Assembly: GCA_016875165.1 (NCBI GenBank)
Contig: VGSF01000051.1
Coordinates: 1-33,269 of the forward strand
Reading direction: 5' to 3'
DNA from: Deltaproteobacteria bacterium
Lineage (GTDB): Bacteria; Desulfobacterota; SM23-61
DNA: 33,269 nt
The notes beneath the pieces are model-generated. The model was not told the origin of the DNA. It saw only the letters and a program-made list of their open reading frames with translations, and ran no database searches. The position numbers and the translations under genes were made by a program. This document shows positions 1 through 6,559 of the stretch, in pieces (position 1 is the first letter of the stretch; every line of letters starts with the position of its first letter).

Positions 1-651
1 TAACCCAAGGTCGATAAGGATGAACATCTTACCCACTAAGAAAAACCGGCGTTACTCCATTTCCCGTTGAACCAAGACAGTGTGAGATACCGTGGCCGGC
101 GGGTGAAACTCCGGTCGCCCTACGGGCCCCCTCCGTTTCACCCGCTTCGGATAAGGATCTGGCTTTGGAGGCAAGGGAGAACCGGGAATTTTAATTGTCG
201 TTAAGGGGAAAAAATAATTGACGTCAGACAAAAAAATGCTTAAAAAAATCAAATAGAGTGAAATTGTCTGAGATTATCAGATCAGGACAAACTGAGGGAA
301 AAAAGTCCCGGGTTGCAAGTTTCAGCTTCAGGGTCAGGTATCACGCAAAGGTGCCAAGGACGAAAGGTTGGATACGCTCAATTATCCGCTCAGGGCAGGG
401 AACGGAGATTAAGATACCGGCTCAGAAAGTGGCCAAGAGGTGGGGAAAGAATGTGGCTGGGGGTGGAGGGTGAGAGGAGGAAGGAAGAAAGTCTTTTAGC
501 CTCCTATGGTCCTGGATTGATGCTTTCTATGGTGCTTTCCACTCCATACCAAAGATGCCTTGGACAGGATCAAAATTTAATCAAAAAATAAGACAGAAAA
601 AAGTGGGGAGAGCATGGGGAGAGGAAATGAATTCCTAAAAATTAAAGCACA
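1..651. other. Non-coding left edge of the window
   Basis: No convincing gene is visible in this stretch. The short open frames have no ribosome binding site and biased, low-complexity composition. It contains one REP-like hairpin (99-145), a purine-rich stretch around 400-500, and then the terminator that follows tRNA-Leu. Part of it may be decayed mobile DNA, but I recognise no protein remnant. Confidence 0.5.
99..145. repeat. REP-like palindrome
   Basis: The arm GCGGGTGAAAC (99-109) is the exact reverse complement of GTTTCACCCGC (135-145). The 25-nt loop holds a smaller GCCC/GGGC hairpin. The form resembles extragenic palindromes left by REP-associated elements. Only this one copy is seen in the window. 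Confidence 0.5.
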
Positions 652-690
652 AAAGGCTTACTGTTATTTTACCAGTAAGCCTTTGTTTTT
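652..690. terminator. Intrinsic terminator beside tRNA-Leu
   Basis: A 12-bp perfect stem (AAAGGCTTACTG, 652-663, with its complement at 673-684) encloses a 9-nt AT-rich loop. On the plus strand it is followed by GTTTTTATTT. On the minus strand, where it lies directly downstream of tRNA-Leu, the tail is weaker (TGTGCTTTAATTTTT). It probably ends the tRNA transcript and may also block plus-strand transcription entering from the left. Confidence 0.75.
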
Positions 691-693
691 ATT

Positions 694-781
694 TGGTGCC
701 TGGGACCGGAATCGAACCGGTACGGCGCTAAGCGCCGAGGGATTTTAAGTCCCTTGCGTCTACCACTTCCGCCACCCAGGC
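694..781 (-). tRNA. tRNA-Leu (anticodon UAA)
   Basis: Read on the minus strand, the gene starts GCCTGGGTGGCGG and ends CCCAGGC-A-CCA, so the 7-bp acceptor stem is perfect, the discriminator base is A and CCA is encoded. The anticodon loop reads CTTAAAA, giving UAA. A long variable arm (CGGCGCTTAGCGCCG) marks a class II tRNA, as expected for leucine. The T arm GGTTCGATTCC is canonical. Confidence 0.96.
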
Positions 782-1003
782 ACGCTTTTACTTATGTGAT
801 TTTCGATTATATTGAGCTTCTTGCAAAAGTCACTTACTCCGTCATTCCGGCGAAAGCCGGAATCCATAATTTTTTGAAATCCTGGATTCCGGGTCGCGCT
901 TCGCTTGCCCGGAATGACGATTTCATCTACTTTTCAAGAGTTTTGCAAGAGCCTCTATTGCTATGGTGTTTTTTTAAAAGGCATTTTTTTGGAAAAAATT
1001 TAC
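782..1003. other. Spacer between tRNA-Leu and the small gene
   Basis: Apart from the MITE-like element at 814-955 this is AT-rich spacer. No additional gene is seen. Confidence 0.5.
814..955. repeat. MITE-like repeat, family 1, copy 1a
   Basis: The left end is GAGCTTCTTGCAAAAGT and the right end is a complementary CTTGCAAAA-containing end, TTTTGCAAGAGCCTC. The element is flanked on both sides by TATT (810-813 and 956-959), a plausible 4-bp target duplication. The interior differs from other copies: it carries a palindromic module beginning GTCATTCCGGCGAAAGCC and ending CCCGGAATGAC, a REP-type sequence. Confidence 0.75.
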
Positions 1004-1032
1004 TTGGAAAAAAATGTTTTTTTTGGTATCTT
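1004..1032 (+). promoter_or_regulatory. Candidate sigma-70 promoter for the small gene at 1067
   Basis: TTGGAA (1004-1009) and TATCTT (1027-1032) are separated by 17 bp. Each box matches 4 of 6 consensus bases. It lies about 35 bp upstream of the ATG at 1067. The region is very AT-rich, so chance matches are likely. Confidence 0.35.
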
Positions 1033-1066
1033 TATTTTCAACATGCATTGAAAAAACGACTGGCTA

Positions 1067-1312
1067 ATGGATACACCAGAAACCATCCCAAAAGGCGAAG
1101 AGCCACAAATTCCCTCTGTTGGCCAAAAATCTCCACTTGAGGAGCCCATCACCCTCAACAAGCTTTTTCCTCAAGCAGAGAAAGACCTTGATGCTCTCTT
1201 CCCCGAACCCAGCATAAAAAAGCTACTCAAAGACGTGGTCCGGACCCGCCAGAAAAACGAACGATTTTTGAAGGTAATCAATTTGCCAGAAATCCCGCCC
1301 GAAGAAGACTGA
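1067..1312 (+). CDS. Small hypothetical protein (81 aa)
   Basis: I do not recognise the family. The product is acidic at the N-terminus and proline-rich (MDTPETIPKGEEPQIPS), then has a likely helical, charged core (DALFPEPSIKKLLKDVV, RTRQKNERFLKVINLPEIP). It has no signal peptide or membrane segment, so it would be cytosolic. A possible promoter precedes it and a hairpin terminator follows about 20 bp after the stop, which favours a real single-gene unit. No strong Shine-Dalgarno sequence is visible before the ATG. It runs opposite to the neighbouring tRNA genes. It may instead be a chance open frame. Confidence 0.45.
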   Translation: MDTPETIPKGEEPQIPSVGQKSPLEEPITLNKLFPQAEKDLDALFPEPSIKKLLKDVVRTRQKNERFLKVINLPEIPPEED

Positions 1313-1324
1313 TTTAATAGCCTT

Positions 1325-1368
1325 AAAAATAAAAAAGGATGGTGTGTGTCTGCCTCCATCCTTGTTTA
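1325..1368. terminator. Bidirectional terminator between the small gene and tRNA-Cys
   Basis: The stem AAGGATGG (1335-1342) pairs with CCATCCTT (1356-1363). On the minus strand it is followed by TTTTTATTTTTAAGG, a good uridine tract for ending the tRNA-Gly/tRNA-Cys transcript. On the plus strand the tail is weaker (GTTTATG) but could serve the small gene. Confidence 0.75.
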
Positions 1369-1443
1369 TGGAGGCGGCACCCGGATTTGAACCGGGGATA
1401 CGCGGTTTTGCAGACCGCTGCCTTACCACTTGGCTATGCCGCC
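1369..1443 (-). tRNA. tRNA-Cys (anticodon GCA)
   Basis: The minus strand begins GGCGGCATAGCCAAGTGG and ends TGCCGCC-T-CCA. The acceptor stem is perfect, the discriminator is U (the cysteine identity base) and CCA is encoded. The anticodon loop reads CTGCAAA, giving GCA. It lies only 6 bp downstream of tRNA-Gly, so the two are probably co-transcribed. Confidence 0.96.
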
Positions 1444-1449
1444 ATTCAA

Positions 1450-1524
<75 letters not shown>

Positions 1525-1544
1525 TCATTTTTTTCCAAATCATT

Positions 1545-1696
1545 GATGGTTTCGTAAAAAGTCCATCTGCGGCGTTGCGCTTCACCTTCGTCGTTGCAGC
1601 GTACCTGTAAGTACGCTTCACTCCTCAGGTTTTACGCGCCTTGCATCTGGAGCTTTTTACGAAACCATAGTTCTGATGACTTTTTACGAGATCATC
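1545..1696. repeat. MITE-like repeat, family 2, copy 2a
   Basis: This 152-bp element starts GATGGTTTCGTAAAAAGTC and ends GACTTTTTACGAGATCATC, which are near-perfect inverted ends. A further inward-facing copy of the end (CTTTTTACGAAACCA) lies about 30 bp before the right end. It is flanked by AATCATT (1538-1544 and 1697-1703), a 7-bp direct repeat consistent with target duplication. It is nearly identical to copy 2b at 9297-9448. Confidence 0.8.
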
Positions 1697-1842
1697 AATC
1701 ATTGATATTTTAAAAAAATGTCCCTCCTTTGTCAAGATAAAAACAGGCGATATGGTCCTTGGCAATAGGCTGTGGAGCGGTAAATAAAAACTATCGCTCT
1801 TATCCCTTGAACTTTTAACCTTGAACCTATCGCCTATCACCT

Positions 1843-2033
1843 GAGCTTCTTGCAAAAGTATTTTTTTGTGGTTCGACAAGCTTGTCCTGAGCGAACCGTT
1901 CACCCTTCGAGAACCTCAGGGCGAACGGTGAGTCGAAGGGCTCACCACGAACGGAAAAACTAAATAATTTCAACCTAAGCCCGTTCACCCTGAGCCGGTC
2001 GAAGGGTAAATTACGGACTTTTGCAAGAAGCTC
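1843..2033. repeat. MITE-like repeat, family 1, copy 1b
   Basis: This 191-bp element has inverted ends GAGCTTCTTGCAAAAGT and ACTTTTGCAAGAAGCTC. It is flanked by ACCT (1839-1842 and 2034-2037). The interior contains several TTCGACAAGCTTGTCCTGAG-type palindromic segments. It is inserted 5 bp beyond the pgsA stop codon. It is nearly identical to copy 1c (3806-3996). Confidence 0.8.
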
Positions 2034-2038
2034 ACCTA

Positions 2039-2626
2039 TTACCCATTAGTTTTCTGCTGATTCCCCTGATAAAATTTATAAAAATAATCAATCCCGGACC
2101 ACAGAGAAATCCCCAGGGCCACCCAAAGAAGCAGCATGCCGATAAGATGGAAGTTTATCCCCAAATATTTATAGTGAAGCATCAGCCCGATTATTGCGAT
2201 GGTTTCAAAGATTGTTTTGGCTTTTCCCCAATTGCTGGCGGCAATGACCACTCCCTGCGCCGCAGCAATCCCTCGGAGTCCTGTAACTGCTATTTCCCTC
2301 CCCACGAGTAGAACCACCATCCAGGCCGGAACCCGCCCCAATGAAATCAGCATGATCAATGCCGAGTTAATCAATAATTTATCGGCCAGGGGGTCCAACA
2401 ACTTACCCACAGAGGTCTCACTTTTTTGATGCCGGGCGATGTATCCATCCAGGAGGTCTGTCAGCGAGGCGATGCTGAAAAAAAGAGCAGCCAGGAAGCT
2501 CGGCAAAGGGGCGGGGAAGAGAAGTAAGATGACCACAAAAGGAATGGCCGCGATGCGGAAAAAAGATAGAAGATTGGGAATATTCCATATGGTCGTCGGA
2601 TTCTGTTCTTTGGCCATGACCTCCAT
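2039..2626 (-). CDS. pgsA: CDP-diacylglycerol--glycerol-3-phosphate 3-phosphatidyltransferase
   Basis: This integral membrane enzyme makes phosphatidylglycerol phosphate from CDP-diacylglycerol and glycerol-3-phosphate, the committed step to phosphatidylglycerol. The CDP-alcohol phosphotransferase signature D-x2-D-G-x2-A-R-x8-G-x3-D-x3-D is complete (D57, D60, G61, A64, R65, G74, D78, D82). Hydrophobic segments at about 20-50, 85-110 and 140-185 fit the usual multi-span topology, and 195 aa is normal. Two starts compete. The ATG at 2626 gives MEVMAKEQ with a poor ribosome binding site. The ATG at 2617 has GGAGG only 2 nt away. I keep the longer form. The transglycosylase gene lies 29 bp upstream on the same strand, so the two may be co-transcribed. 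Confidence 0.93.
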   Translation of the reverse strand: MEVMAKEQNPTTIWNIPNLLSFFRIAAIPFVVILLLFPAPLPSFLAALFFSIASLTDLLDGYIARHQKSETSVGKLLDPLADKLLINSALIMLISLGRVPAWMVVLLVGREIAVTGLRGIAAAQGVVIAASNWGKAKTIFETIAIIGLMLHYKYLGINFHLIGMLLLWVALGISLWSGIDYFYKFYQGNQQKTNG

Positions 2627-2655
2627 GTTTCTTTCTGTAATACGGCAGCAAAATT

Positions 2656-3279
2656 TCAGTTGCTGGATTGGGAAGAAAAATCTGGTCTGGGTTCACGGTT
2701 GTAATGCTGAAAGTAATGTAACACCCGCCGGATAAAAGTCCGGGTCTCCTTGTAGGGAGGGACGCCGTTATATGCAAAGACAGCCTTCTCCCCCGCATTA
2801 TAAGCGGCTAAAACCGTGTATAAATTTCCTTGATAGAGGTTCAAAAGATAGCGCAAATAGCGGACGCCCCCTTCGATGTTATGGTCCGGATGAAAAGAGT
2901 CATTAACCTGGAAAGCATAGGCCGTCCGCGGCATGAGCTGCATCAATCCTTTTGCTCCCACCCGGGAGATGGCCTTGGGGTTAAAGTTTGATTCCGCCTT
3001 GATGACAGCCTTGATCAGGGCGTAATCTACGCTGTGCCTTTCGGAGGCCCTTAAGATCGTCAGATCATATTTTTCAAAAGCAGGACCCAGTTGAAATTGG
3101 ACAGGCCTTTCTCTCAGCACTAATTTAAATTTTCCGTCTGTGGGAACGTTGGTGAAATGAACCACCCCTTCTTCGTCAACGTACTTATAAATATCCGCCG
3201 AAGAAAAGGAGGGATGGGCAAGATGCATAGCCAACCCCCCGATGACGATCAGTATGATTTTCTTTACGATGTTTCTCAG
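2656..3279 (-). CDS. Secreted lytic murein transglycosylase (DUF4124 + SLT domain)
   Basis: This is predicted to cleave peptidoglycan glycan strands in the periplasm. The mature N-terminus (ADIYKYVDEEGVVHFTNVP) is a DUF4124-type segment. It is followed by an SLT/lysozyme-fold domain with catalytic Glu in IKAESNFNP, then GAKGLMQLMPRTA and AAYNAGEKAV, the classic family 1 transglycosylase motifs. The usual start codons are TTG (3234) or ATG (3228), but both cut off a hydrophobic stretch (NIVKKIILIVIGGLA) that is in frame immediately upstream and completes a signal peptide. The only plausible initiator giving a whole signal peptide is CTG at 3279-3277, with AGGGAG about 8 nt before it. I therefore extend to 3279, as an inference. 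The domain call is firm and the start is not. Confidence 0.85.
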   Translation of the reverse strand: MRNIVKKIILIVIGGLAMHLAHPSFSSADIYKYVDEEGVVHFTNVPTDGKFKLVLRERPVQFQLGPAFEKYDLTILRASERHSVDYALIKAVIKAESNFNPKAISRVGAKGLMQLMPRTAYAFQVNDSFHPDHNIEGGVRYLRYLLNLYQGNLYTVLAAYNAGEKAVFAYNGVPPYKETRTFIRRVLHYFQHYNREPRPDFSSQSSN

Positions 3280-3320
3280 AAGCCGACTCCCTTTTTGATC
3301 TTTTATGAACCGCTTTTAAA

Positions 3321-3449
3321 TTAGCCACAGAGGGCACAGAGATCACAGAGTTCTTAAAACTGAAAAAATAAAGGATAAGTGTCAAGGGTCTAAAGCAATC
3401 CGCCTGAGGCGGACTAAATTTAAAAAAGAATTTCCTATACAATCCAGTT
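3321..3449. repeat. Interspersed repeat family 3, intact-looking copy
   Basis: This copy starts TTAGCCACAGAGGGCACAGA and runs through TCTAAAGCAATCC, a CCGCCTGAGGCGG hairpin and AAAAGAATTTCCTATACAAT. The same blocks in the same order recur at 3756-4048 and 32908-33146, where they are interrupted by family 1 elements. No coding potential is visible. Confidence 0.6.
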
Positions 3450-3527
3450 AGAGCAAACTAACCATTAGTTATTCTAAAATAATATATCGGCCTTTATTAT
3501 GCAATAAATAAAATTTCAAATTAAAAT

Positions 3528-3572
3528 TAGTCACAGAGGACACAGCGCGGCGTAGCCGCAACCAAAAGTAAG
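3528..3572. repeat. Family 3 repeat fragment with GCGGCGTAGCCGC hairpin
   Basis: TTAGTCACAGAGGACACAG is followed by GCGGCGTAGCCGCAACCAAA. The same junction appears at 32639-32683, so this is a distinct variant of the family 3 repeat. Confidence 0.5.
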
Positions 3573-3600
3573 TTTTGCTTATGGCCACGCACTATCCCAG

Positions 3601-3645
3601 AAATCCCCCCTGCCCCCCTTTAGCAAAGGGGGGATGGGGGGATTT
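3601..3645. repeat. C-run/G-run palindrome
   Basis: AAATCCCCCCTGCCCCCC is followed after a 3-nt centre by its near-perfect complement, ending GGGGGGATTT. This is a common extragenic palindrome type. A similar but rearranged region lies at about 33050-33122. Confidence 0.6.
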
Positions 3646-3755
3646 TCTGGTGCCAAGAAGTTTCCTTCTTACAAACACGTTTGTATTAATGAGGCGCTAA
3701 GCGCCTAAATTTAAAAAAAGAAGGGGTTCCAGGGTTCCAGCGGAAAAAATTTTTG

Positions 3756-4048
3756 AATTAGCCACACAGGCCCAGAGATCACAGAGTTTTTAAACCCATA
3801 ATTAAGAGCCTCTTGCAAAAGTATTTTTTTGTGGTTCGACAAGCTTGTCCTGAGCGAACCGTTCACCCTTCGAGAACCTCAGGGCGAACGGTGAGTCGAA
3901 GGGCTCACCACGAACGGAAAAACTAAATAATTTCAACCTAAGCCCGTTCACCCTGAGCCGGTCGAAGGGTAAATTACGGACTTTTGCAAGAAGCTCTTAA
4001 GAAAAGGTAAAAAATAAGTGCCAAATGTCTAAAGCGATCCGTATTTTC
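3756..4048. repeat. Family 3 repeat split by a family 1 element
   Basis: The left part (TTAGCCACACAGGCCCAGAG, 3756-3805) and the right part (AAAAATAAGTGCCAAATGTC through TCTAAAGCGATCC, about 3997-4043) match the two halves of the copy at 3321-3449. The family 1 element 1c sits between them. Confidence 0.55.
3806..3996. repeat. MITE-like repeat, family 1, copy 1c
   Basis: The ends are GAGCCTCTTGCAAAAGT and ACTTTTGCAAGAAGCTC. It is flanked by TTAA (3802-3805 and 3997-4000), a 4-bp target duplication. The interior is nearly identical to copy 1b. It is inserted into a family 3 repeat. Confidence 0.8.
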
Positions 4049-4301
4049 AGTTTTTGGGCAAGGCTCCAGATTCTAAATATTTTTTGTAACAGTCTTCACT
4101 GCAGAAGAACAGCTTTTTATTTTTAAGGGAAACCGCGTAAGATTGGCTCTTGGGGATATAACATTGACAGAAAGGATCCTGCACCAATTCTTCACCAGTC
4201 TCGTCCAGTTTGGCGGCTTTTCCTTTCTTCGGGGAAAAAGCGCGTTTGATCAACCAATAGACGATTGTTATAATGATCAATAAAAGAATTAAACGGTACA
4301 T
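4047..4301 (-). CDS. Small membrane-anchored zinc-ribbon protein (PP0621-like)
   Basis: This 84-aa protein has a single N-terminal membrane helix (YRLILLLIIITIVYWLI) and a basic linker. It then has a compact four-cysteine site: C45 and C47 in DPFCQCYIPKS, and C67 and C71 in FFCSEDCYKKY. The pattern resembles TRASH/YHS-like and PP0621-family metal-binding ribbons. The biochemical role is unknown, and metal binding is inferred from the cysteines. The start codon lies inside the 3' end of folK (13-nt overlap), so it is translationally linked to folK. Confidence 0.75.
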   Translation of the reverse strand: MYRLILLLIIITIVYWLIKRAFSPKKGKAAKLDETGEELVQDPFCQCYIPKSQSYAVSLKNKKLFFCSEDCYKKYLESGALPKN

Positions 4302-4798
4302 GGCCCCTGTTCGGTCGCTGGAACGGGAATGACTTTTTCCCCTTCCGGTAACTCTGAGATAATTTTAGACACGGTTTTGGCCAGTAGTGGATGTTCAAGT
4401 TGGGGGGCGATCTCCTTTAAGGGAACGAGCACAAACCTGCGTTCGTGCAGCCGCGGGTGGGGAACCTGCAAGCCGTCTTCATTCAGAACCTGGTCGCCAA
4501 AAAAAAGAATGTCCAAATCGATCACCCGGGGACCCCAGCGCTCCCCCCGCTCCCGGCCCATCTTACGTTCAATATTAAGGAGGAAATCCAGAAATTCACG
4601 AAGGCCAAGGGAAGTCTCGACGGCTATCACGCCATTGATGAACCAGGCCTGATCTTTCTTACCCACCGGCTCGGTCCGGTAGAACGGGGAACATTTGAGC
4701 AGGTGGTTTCGGCCATCTGAAACAATATCCTGGATGGCCCTTCTACAGTTTTCCAGCGCGTCCCCCAGGTTTGATCCAATGCCGATATAGGCCAACAT
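4289..4798 (-). CDS. folK: 2-amino-4-hydroxy-6-hydroxymethyldihydropteridine pyrophosphokinase
   Basis: FolK transfers pyrophosphate from ATP to 6-hydroxymethyl-7,8-dihydropterin in folate synthesis, in the cytosol. The key features are present: IGIGSNLGD near the N-terminus (GSN 8-10), the Mg/ATP-binding segment RWGPRVIDLDIL (87-98, with D94 and D96) and HPRLHERRFVLVPL (114-127). At 169 aa it is of normal length. The folate product fits the heavy use of tetrahydrofolate chemistry elsewhere in this window. The ribosome binding site is weak. It is followed by the overlapping small zinc-ribbon gene. Confidence 0.95.
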   Translation of the reverse strand: MLAYIGIGSNLGDALENCRRAIQDIVSDGRNHLLKCSPFYRTEPVGKKDQAWFINGVIAVETSLGLREFLDFLLNIERKMGRERGERWGPRVIDLDILFFGDQVLNEDGLQVPHPRLHERRFVLVPLKEIAPQLEHPLLAKTVSKIISELPEGEKVIPVPATEQGPCTV

Positions 4799-4803
4799 TC
4801 AAT

Positions 4804-4946
4804 CACCGCTGAGAGGGCAGAGAACGCAGAGGTAACAACATAATTAATACTTCGAAATTAAAATCCTGAATCATAGGCATGGACGAAGCTTATGGATTTT
4901 GGCGCGTTTTTTAAAATTTGGTCATTTCCTCAGCGTTCTCAGCGGT
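4804..4946. repeat. Short inverted-repeat element between folK and dapL
   Basis: The left end is ACCGCTGAGAGGGCAGAGAA and the right end CCTCAGCGTTCTCAGCGGT, which are imperfect inverted copies. The right end stops only a few bases before the dapL stop codon. The interior is AT-rich and non-coding. It may be another small non-autonomous element or an intergenic hairpin. Confidence 0.4.
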
Positions 4947-4950
4947 AAAA

Positions 4951-6114
4951 TTAAAAAATCTTCTGGATCCTCTCCATGGCTTCTTCCAACCGCTTGTCGG
5001 GGACCGTCAAGGAGACGCGGATATAGCCTTCCCCGTGTTGGCCGTAGGCTGTGCCGGCCGCCACTACTACGGCGGCTTTCTCGAAGAGGGCGGTTGTAAA
5101 ATCAATAGAGTTCAGCCCTTGGGGCGCCGGAATCCACAGGTAAAAGGTTCCCTTCTGGGGCTTAAAACCCAGGCCAACCTTTTCCAGGGTCTTAAGGACC
5201 AATTCCCGGCGGCGGGCATAAATTTTCAGCATCCTTTCAATATTGCCGTCCTCTTTGCGCAAGGCTTCGATAGCCGCATACTGGATGGCGTTAAATATCC
5301 CGGAATCTGTGTTCTCTTTTACCTTACATAGAGCGGCGAGGATTCCCTTATTGCCCATGGCCATGCCGATGCGCCAGCCGGTCATGTTATAAGGTTTGGA
5401 CAGGGAGTTGAGCTCAATGCCCACATCTTTCGCTCCCGGCGCTGATAAAAAGCTCAAGCGCTCCTGGCCATCGAAAACGATCTCGCTGTAGGGGTTATCA
5501 TGGCAAATGGCAATGTCGTGAACCTTGGCAAACTCAACCGCCTTGCGGAAAAAGGCCCTCGTGGCGCAAGCTCCCGTGGGATTGTTGGGATAGTTAAGGA
5601 ACATGGCCTTGGCCCGCTTGAGAATGGCAGGGGGAATTTGATCGAAGTCAGGGAAATAATCGTTTGCCGCCAGCATGGGCATGGCGTAAGGTTCGGCGCT
5701 GGCCATGTAGATGCTGGCCCGGTATGCCGGGTAACCCGGGTCAGTCATCAACACCACGTCCCCCGGGTTGACTATCCCCAGAATGAAATGATGACAGCCC
5801 TCTTTAGAACCGATGAGGCCCAGGACTTCGCCGTCCGGATTCAATTCCACTCCATAGCGCTTCAGGTACCAACGGGCTATCTCCTGGCGAAAAGTCAGCA
5901 TGCCCTTCTCTTCATCAATTGGGTACTGGTGGTTGATGGGAATCTGAGCCTGACGGCACAGTTCATCGATCACCCTCTGCGGGGTGGGATCTACCGGGTC
6001 CCCCACGCCCAGGTTGATTACATCTACGCCCTCGGCCCTGGCCTTGTTGATCTTGTTCCTCAGAGTGACAAAAAGATAAGGCGGAATTTTCTGTAAACGG
6101 TCAGCGACCTGCAC
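4951..6114 (-). CDS. dapL: LL-diaminopimelate aminotransferase
   Basis: This PLP-dependent class I/II aminotransferase converts tetrahydrodipicolinate directly to LL-diaminopimelate, the short lysine/peptidoglycan route. At 387 aa it is full length. Family features are INLGVGDPVDPTP (33-45), LNYPNNPTGA (173-182) and the PLP-lysine region NSLSKPYNMTGWRIG with K240. The DapL assignment rather than a generic aspartate aminotransferase rests on overall resemblance (KIPPYLFVTL start, GSKEG, SLSKPYNMTGWR). The start is GTG at 6114 with GGAGG 6 nt upstream. The DapL route is common in anaerobes, including Deltaproteobacteria. It is separated from the methyl-transfer genes upstream by 445 bp and is probably transcribed on its own. 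Confidence 0.9.
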   Translation of the reverse strand: MQVADRLQKIPPYLFVTLRNKINKARAEGVDVINLGVGDPVDPTPQRVIDELCRQAQIPINHQYPIDEEKGMLTFRQEIARWYLKRYGVELNPDGEVLGLIGSKEGCHHFILGIVNPGDVVLMTDPGYPAYRASIYMASAEPYAMPMLAANDYFPDFDQIPPAILKRAKAMFLNYPNNPTGACATRAFFRKAVEFAKVHDIAICHDNPYSEIVFDGQERLSFLSAPGAKDVGIELNSLSKPYNMTGWRIGMAMGNKGILAALCKVKENTDSGIFNAIQYAAIEALRKEDGNIERMLKIYARRRELVLKTLEKVGLGFKPQKGTFYLWIPAPQGLNSIDFTTALFEKAAVVVAAGTAYGQHGEGYIRVSLTVPDKRLEEAMERIQKIF

Positions 6115-6559
6115 TGAGTACCTCCTGCATTAAGGATTAGGAATAATTTTTTCTAACACATTTGCGAGGAATCTGGCAAGGGGAATATAACTATTGCCTT
6201 CCCTCACTTTTCATTTTCGTTCATGGTTTCAGAATGATGATTAGGACCCGGCAGGGAAGCATTCCCGACCCGGACGAGAGGGGGAATCTCTCGGGAGCAC
6301 AAGGCGGTATTTCTTTCATGGGTAAGGGCGGGGCTTCCGCCGGGGATGCCCTGCCTTCCTTCGATCCCGCCTTTTCTTTGCGGAAGAAAAGGACGGGCTA
6401 TGGTCCAATCTTTTTCCCGCCGGTGCTCCCTCGTTCATCCCCCTCCCGTCCGGGCTTCGTATATCACTGTGAATTCATCAATTTATTCAAAAGTACAGGG
6501 TGGCAGGGAAGAGAACTGGGCAGGCGGCCATTCAAGAAGTAATTTTTGGTTTTTCCAGT
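6115..6559. other. Intergenic region between the methyltransferase gene and dapL
   Basis: No gene is supported on either strand. It contains several GC-rich hairpins, including CCCGCCTTTTCTT (6367-6379) paired with AAGAAAAGGACGGG (6385-6398) and a GGCAGGG/CCCTGCC pair spanning about 6250-6356. The dapL promoter and the end of the methyltransferase operon should lie here, but I cannot name convincing boxes. Confidence 0.5.

Larger units (their letters stand above)
1525..2038. other. Repeat-filled gap between tRNA-Gly and pgsA
   Basis: This gap holds one family 2 element (1545-1696) and one family 1 element (1843-2033), with AT-rich spacer between. No gene is supported. Open frames here are translations of repeat sequence. 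Confidence 0.7.
3280..4046. other. Repeat-rich gap between the transglycosylase and the zinc-ribbon gene
   Basis: No gene is supported. The gap holds at least three copies of an interspersed repeat that begins TTAGCCACAGAGG, a G/C-run palindrome (3601-3645) and a family 1 MITE-like element (3806-3996). Confidence 0.7.

Noticed and set aside
258..591. Two overlapping plus-strand frames near the left edge
   Set aside because: No ribosome site, no recognisable domain, and the composition follows a purine-rich stretch. They overlap each other in different frames.
3321..4048. CRISPR-like array from the repeated TTAGCCACAGAGG blocks
   Set aside because: Copies are few, unequal in length and irregularly spaced, with diverged sequence and no cas genes. 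They are dispersed extragenic repeats.
5500..6096. 198-codon plus-strand frame opposite dapL
   Set aside because: It lies fully antisense to a well-supported enzyme gene and shows no protein-like motifs. High third-position GC on the coding strand explains it.
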